DNA from: Atopostipes sp963558565
GTDB taxonomy: Bacteria > Bacillota > Bacilli > Lactobacillales > Carnobacteriaceae_A
Length of the DNA stretch: 64,000 bases
Direction of reading: 5' to 3'
Assembly (NCBI GenBank): GCA_963558565.1
Contig: CAUWGX010000003.1
Location: 62,001-126,000, forward strand
A model generated the notes under the pieces. The model ran no database searches. It was not told the origin of the DNA and saw only the letters and a program-made list of their open reading frames with translations. Every line of letters starts with the position of its first letter. The stretch's first letter is position 1. Below, piece after piece: positions 60,613 to 64,000 of this stretch. The translations under genes and the position numbers were made by a program.

Positions 60613-61494
60613 TCAATCATACTTCCCTGCTCGTAATTCTTCTGCAACTTTCTCCATTTTTTCTTTTTCTTCGTCAGATATTTTTGGATATTTAGGATCC
60701 AATTCTTCTAATTTGTTTAATAAAATTTCACTAATTATCAATCGACCATAATCTCCGTGATCGGCTGGGACTACATACCAAGGCGCGGAATCTGTCGATG
60801 TATGTTGGAAAGTATCTGCAAAAACCTCCATTTGCTCTCCCCACTTTTCTCGATCCGTTAAATCACTAAAAGAAAACTCCCAATTTTTATCCGGATTTTC
60901 TAAGCGATCTAATAGACGTTCTTTTTGTGTTTCTTTCGACACATGTAAATAAATTTTGATCATGTAAAAACCATTGTCCGCTAAATATTCCTCAAAGCTT
61001 TTAACATGTTTAAATCGCTTCTGCCAAATTTCAGGATCACTTTTTATTTCATTCGGAAGAGGATTCTCTTGAATAGAATCATAAATACGAGCAGCGATTA
61101 AATCTTCATAATGCGAACGATTAAAAACCGCGATGATCCCTCGTTCTGGCATGGCATCATGTAATCGCCATAAGTAATCATGATTTTTTTCTTCTTCACT
61201 CGGTTGGTCAAAGGAGGTTGTATGCAAAGCTTGCGTGCTCAAGCGAGAAAACAAATAGCGGATGGCCTCATCTTTTCCAGCCGCATCTAAAGCTTGCAAA
61301 ACAAAAATTAAACCTCTTGCTTGTTCTGCCATAAGTTTCTGTTGTAATTCAACTAACGGCGCTGTATTATCATCAAGTTTTTCATTTATTTCAGCATCAT
61401 TCGTGTTCCTCAAGTCTGGTTTCGTTGGAAAATCTTCTAAGCTCGTTGGTCCACCAGGTTTCACTTTAAATTGTTCAATATCTATTTTCATCAT
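60613..61494 (-). CDS. Polyphosphate kinase 2 family protein (polyphosphate:nucleotide phosphotransferase)
   Basis: A 293-residue P-loop kinase that moves phosphate between polyphosphate and nucleoside mono- or diphosphates. The Walker A is QALDAAGKDEAIRYLFSRL; the usual KDG is KDE here. The second motif is IAVFNRSHYEDLIAARIY, and the lid and DDKNWEFS-like region is NPDKNWEFSFSDLTDREKWG. GGGGGAATTC precedes ATG 61494; the second ATG is also possible. Direction (AMP or ADP as acceptor) is not decidable. Monocistronic. Confidence 0.9.
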   Translation of the reverse strand: MMKIDIEQFKVKPGGPTSLEDFPTKPDLRNTNDAEINEKLDDNTAPLVELQQKLMAEQARGLIFVLQALDAAGKDEAIRYLFSRLSTQALHTTSFDQPSEEEKNHDYLWRLHDAMPERGIIAVFNRSHYEDLIAARIYDSIQENPLPNEIKSDPEIWQKRFKHVKSFEEYLADNGFYMIKIYLHVSKETQKERLLDRLENPDKNWEFSFSDLTDREKWGEQMEVFADTFQHTSTDSAPWYVVPADHGDYGRLIISEILLNKLEELDPKYPKISDEEKEKMEKVAEELRAGKYD

Positions 61495-61586
61495 GAATTC
61501 CCCCCTTATTCTCTTTATATTTTACCTCAAATAATATAAAAGTACGGGAAGCGACGATTGGAATAAAGTTCATAAACATAAAAAAT

Positions 61587-61623
61587 ACTCGATTCAATAA
61601 TGATTTTCATTAACGAATCGAGT
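61587..61623. terminator. Terminator after the AraC/GyrI gene
   Basis: The perfect outer stem ACTCGATTC / GAATCGAGT with an AATGA/TCATT inner stem has T runs on both outgoing strands. Confidence 0.8.
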
Positions 61624-61633
61624 TTTTTGGTTT

Positions 61634-62497
61634 TTATTTTTCTAAAACTGGAATCCATATTTCACTATAAGCAACGTTCTCTTTCTCTTTATCCATTTTT
61701 GTAAATGAGAATGAAGGTAAATCAACTTGTTCATAGTTCGATGATGGGAACCATTCTGAAGCTGTTTGTGCCATAGTATTTTGTAAAGTTTCAGGAAAGG
61801 GGCCTTCATTTGGGAACACAGCCCAAGTATGTGATGGGATCGAAATTGTTTCTAGTTTTTCAGAAATCTCTTCCGCCATCGTTAATACACCAATCATATG
61901 TGTTAAATTGCCTTCTTCTTTGATAAATCCTCCATCTGCATTATAAGAAATATTCACTACTTCTTGTGGCTCTAAATCCATTAATTCATGCATTGCTGTG
62001 GCTTGTTCTTCTGTAATACTCTCTGCCAATTCAACAATTGCTTGATTGACTCCTTCAAATTGCATAGGAACTCTTTTCTGCACCCCAGCAAATTTGAAAG
62101 CAGGTAATTCAACAATTTTTGCTTCCATTCTATTTCCTCCTCGTACATTGATAAAAAAAGTAAGTTTTGGAAAGGAAAGAATTGTTTGAGATGTTCTCAC
62201 TTCCGAAGGTGGATAACCGCTCCATTTTTTAAAGGCTCTCGAGAAACCTTCTACGGACTGATAGCCATATTTAAAAGCTACATCCGTCACACTCTCACCT
62301 CGCAGCAAGTCTTGATTCGCTGCGGACAATTTCCGTTTTTTAATATATTCACTCAAAGGCATTCCAGAAATCGCTTGGAAAATTTTTCGAAAATGAATAT
62401 CCGACTCACCAACAAATTGTGCAACATCTTCAATTGCGATTTCATTCGTGAGATGTTCTTCAATATAATCCACCGCATCATTTAAACTTTTTAACAT
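61634..62497 (-). CDS. AraC family regulator with GyrI-like effector domain
   Basis: A 287-residue regulator. The N-terminal AraC helix-turn-helix pair (about residues 5-105) reads VAQFVGESDIHFRKIFQAISG and VAFKYGYQSVEGFSRAFKKWSGYPP. The C-terminal GyrI-like/effector-binding domain (about 125-287) starts MEAKIVELPAFKFAGVQKRVP and may bind a small drug-like ligand, as in Rob/BltR-type proteins. AGGAGG precedes the ATG. No evident target is beside it. Confidence 0.9.
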   Translation of the reverse strand: MLKSLNDAVDYIEEHLTNEIAIEDVAQFVGESDIHFRKIFQAISGMPLSEYIKKRKLSAANQDLLRGESVTDVAFKYGYQSVEGFSRAFKKWSGYPPSEVRTSQTILSFPKLTFFINVRGGNRMEAKIVELPAFKFAGVQKRVPMQFEGVNQAIVELAESITEEQATAMHELMDLEPQEVVNISYNADGGFIKEEGNLTHMIGVLTMAEEISEKLETISIPSHTWAVFPNEGPFPETLQNTMAQTASEWFPSSNYEQVDLPSFSFTKMDKEKENVAYSEIWIPVLEK

Positions 62498-62670
62498 GTT
62501 ATTCCTCCCAATCCATAAAGAAGTATATCGAATGCACCTAAGGAATGCTTGATAATTCTTGTATGAATTTAATCAAGTCTAATAAAATTCTGTTTGTGAT
62601 GTTTTCATTTAATTGTATAGAAAAAATAATTCCGAATACAATCAGAAATACTTAAATGTTGTAGCTCATT

Positions 62671-62735
62671 CGTATGAAAATACATTTGATGAAAGGAAGA
62701 TTTGTTTATTTGTACGAAAATGCATTTGATGAAAA
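62671..62735 (+). repeat. Short imperfect direct repeat
   Basis: The 23-base segment beginning GTATGAAAATACATTTGATG near 62671 recurs as GTACGAAAATGCATTTGATG near 62713. It lies in the 675-base gap 62498-63172, which otherwise contains only decayed coding remnants. Confidence 0.6.
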
Positions 62736-63031
62736 TAAAAAAGCAATTCACCCTAAAAACGCTTTTCAATGCGAAAACTTCTCTAGAAGCTTTCAACATC
62801 ATAATTTTCGAAAGAACTTAAAATTGAAACCACTCATTCTCTATGGTAATTTTGCTTCAATTATCGGATTAGAACCTTTCACGGTAATGGATCATATGGT
62901 GGGTTATGGTCAGTGAGAACAAAATCCAAGTGAAATATCTAGATGCTTTAGATCAAAATCCTTTACTTGATATCAAAGCTTACTCTGCGGAGATTGATTC
63001 TTATCCAGAAGCAAAAAGAAAAGATAAATAA
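62680..63031 (+). pseudogene. Decayed coding remnants ending in a TrmO-like C-terminus
   Basis: From 62909 the plus strand reads ENKIQVKYLDALDQNPLLDIKAY before a stop at 63031. This resembles the end of TrmO (YaeB) tRNA-methyltransferase proteins (LDALDGTP-DIKPY). The preceding frame (to 62916, ending TVMDHMVGYGQ) is different, so at least one frameshift is needed, and no start with a ribosome site is visible. Most of the gene is gone. Confidence 0.4.
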
Positions 63032-63116
63032 TTTATATTTCTTCAAATAACAAAAGAGGATCTCTTGATTAAAGAACAGTGATATGTTTTTATGGAGGAA
63101 CCTTCTTATTAAAAGA

Positions 63117-63155
63117 AAAGGAGTGACTGAAGGAAATCTTCAGCCACTCCTTTTT
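63117..63155. terminator. Terminator after the SRPBCC gene
   Basis: The strong stem AAAAGGAGTGACTGAAG / CTTCAGCCACTCCTTTT has T runs on both outgoing strands. Confidence 0.85.
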
Positions 63156-63172
63156 TAACTTTCAGTATATTT

Positions 63173-63679
63173 TTATACGATATATTCCGATAAGCGCGCC
63201 CAAGTTTCGGCAATCCCTTCCATCATGCCATCTTCTAACAGAGCTTGCAGTTCATCCGCTGTCGCATAACGGGTCCGACTAACCACAAAGGTGCGCTCCT
63301 CATCTAAAGCTAAAAATTCGATCGTTGTTTCTGCAACCGGCATCTTTGGGTCTATGTTTCCCTGATTATCAGTAAAGTAGTCGGTATAAACTAGACGATG
63401 TGGGGCTTCAATTTCATGGTAGACCATTTTCCCCCAGGACTCCATACCGACCGTTTGGTGAATATCATCGAAGCTCTTCATCCCATAAAACCATTCACCA
63501 CCTGGCCGAAAGTCCATCTCAGAATGCACTAATTGCCATCTTTTAGGTCCCCAAAAGTGTTCCAAATGCTTTGCTTCAGTAAACATTTTAAAGACCTTTT
63601 CACGCGGTGCTTGAAATGTTTTTTCTAAGATCAATTCATTTTCATTCTCTACTCTGGATGTAATTCCATACTTTGGCAT
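63173..63679 (-). CDS. SRPBCC / AHSA1-like (ATPase homologue) domain protein
   Basis: A single START-like lipid- or ligand-binding fold of 168 residues. The AHSA1 patterns are clear: LEKTFQAPREKVFKMFTEAKHLEHFWGP at the N-terminus, FRPGGEWFYGMKS in the middle and a C-terminal helix (GMMEGIAETWARL). AGGAGGTG precedes the ATG. It lies 10 bases after the DUF4256 gene, so they form an operon. The ligand is unknown. Confidence 0.88.
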   Translation of the reverse strand: MPKYGITSRVENENELILEKTFQAPREKVFKMFTEAKHLEHFWGPKRWQLVHSEMDFRPGGEWFYGMKSFDDIHQTVGMESWGKMVYHEIEAPHRLVYTDYFTDNQGNIDPKMPVAETTIEFLALDEERTFVVSRTRYATADELQALLEDGMMEGIAETWARLSEYIV

Positions 63680-63689
63680 GTTACACCTC

Positions 63690-64000
63690 CTATATGTTTA
63701 GCTTTCCTCTAAAACCTCTGGCCCCATAATAAGCTTCTGCTCCATTGTGATAAGTAAAGACTGTGTCATAGCGTCGATCACAAAATAGTGCACCGCCTAA
63801 TGTACGAATCGAGTCGGGGGTTTGGATCCAACTCGAGGATTTTAAATCAAACGCACCATAGCTTTGGAGTAAACGATATTCTTCTTCTGTTAATAGTTCA
63901 ATCCCGATGGCAGCAGCCATTGTTTGAGCGTCATTTTGAGGTTTATTTTTCTTGCGAGCTTCTAGGGCTGGTCGATCGTAACATACACTTCGGCGACCTT
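63690..64000 (-). CDS. DUF4256 family protein (5' part outside window)
   Basis: The last 102 residues of a DUF4256 protein are present: RSVCYDRPALEARKKNKPQ, ELLTEEEYRLLQSYGAFD, SSWIQTPDSIRTLGGALF and FTYHNGAEAYYGARGFRG. The frame stays open to the right edge, so the start lies outside. Function is unknown; members are often beside AHSA1-type or DNA-binding genes. An internal ATG at 63920 should not be taken as the start, because conserved residues lie upstream of it. Confidence 0.85.
   Translation of the reverse strand, partial: GRRSVCYDRPALEARKKNKPQNDAQTMAAAIGIELLTEEEYRLLQSYGAFDLKSSSWIQTPDSIRTLGGALFCDRRYDTVFTYHNGAEAYYGARGFRGKLNI

Noticed and set aside
62674..62916. 80-residue plus-strand gene
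   Set aside because: No ribosome site, no family similarity in its first 50 residues, and the homologous TrmO-like tail continues in another frame.

Overview
This window is a stretch of low-GC Gram-positive chromosome, almost certainly from the order Lactobacillales. The evidence is the gene order gmk-rpoZ-coaBC-priA, rpsO-pnp-rnjB, comEA-comEB-comEC-holA-rpsT and sepM-coaD-rsmD-ylbG-typA; the presence of both RNase J paralogues, IreB, LiaFSR and an LPXTG/SIRK-type surface protein; an Ala T-box; and Gram-positive LexA and PurR operators. Many proteins are acidic. A Carnobacteriaceae- or Aerococcaceae-like host, perhaps salt- or alkali-adapted, is my inference; I cannot name a genus.

Layout. 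1-4.2 kb: priA (cut by the left edge), coaBC, rpoZ and gmk, all on the minus strand. 4.2-5.3 kb: a decayed ISL3-type insertion sequence, then a small plus-strand gene under a consensus promoter carrying two LexA boxes. 5.4-15.3 kb: cardiolipin synthase, RNase J2, pnp with a long leader hairpin, rpsO, uvrB, rpsT and holA. 15.3-24.6 kb: the comE DNA-uptake operon, sepM-coaD-rsmD, ylbG, typA and an inositol-monophosphatase-like gene. 24.8-29.7 kb: pdhABCD for pyruvate dehydrogenase. 30-41 kb: deformylase, thiol peroxidase, esterase, purine permease with a PurBox, thioesterase, FAD protein, M20 amidohydrolase, tRNA-Ala, HAD phosphatase, DeoR regulator and LPXTG protein. 41.6-43.3 kb: RNase J1.

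43.4-48 kb is the accessory part. Two 202-bp MITE-like repeats flank a cytoplasmic flavin-linked fumarate-reductase-like enzyme, its likely flavinylating partner ApbE, a 5' remnant of a group II intron and a dead oligopeptide-binding protein gene. 48-57 kb returns to core genes: liaFSR, greA, udk, mltG, yrzB, ruvX, ireB and alaS with its T-box. 57.2-57.5 kb is a striking array of 41-bp tandem repeats. 57.5-64 kb holds a YitT membrane protein, a broken metal-ATPase gene, a lipid kinase, a tiny unknown gene, PPK2, an AraC/GyrI regulator, a decayed TrmO-like fragment, an SRPBCC protein and a DUF4256 gene cut by the right edge.

Functionally, the window combines RNA turnover (RNase J1 with catalytic ligands intact, RNase J2 with three lost, PNPase), DNA uptake and repair (ComE proteins, UvrB, PriA, an SOS gene), central carbon metabolism (PDH) and envelope stress (LiaFSR, MltG, IreB). 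I did not find an unmistakable new defence or mobile system. The best candidates for something undescribed are the solitary SOS-controlled small gene, the 41-bp repeat array, the MITE family and the MITE-bracketed flavoprotein module.
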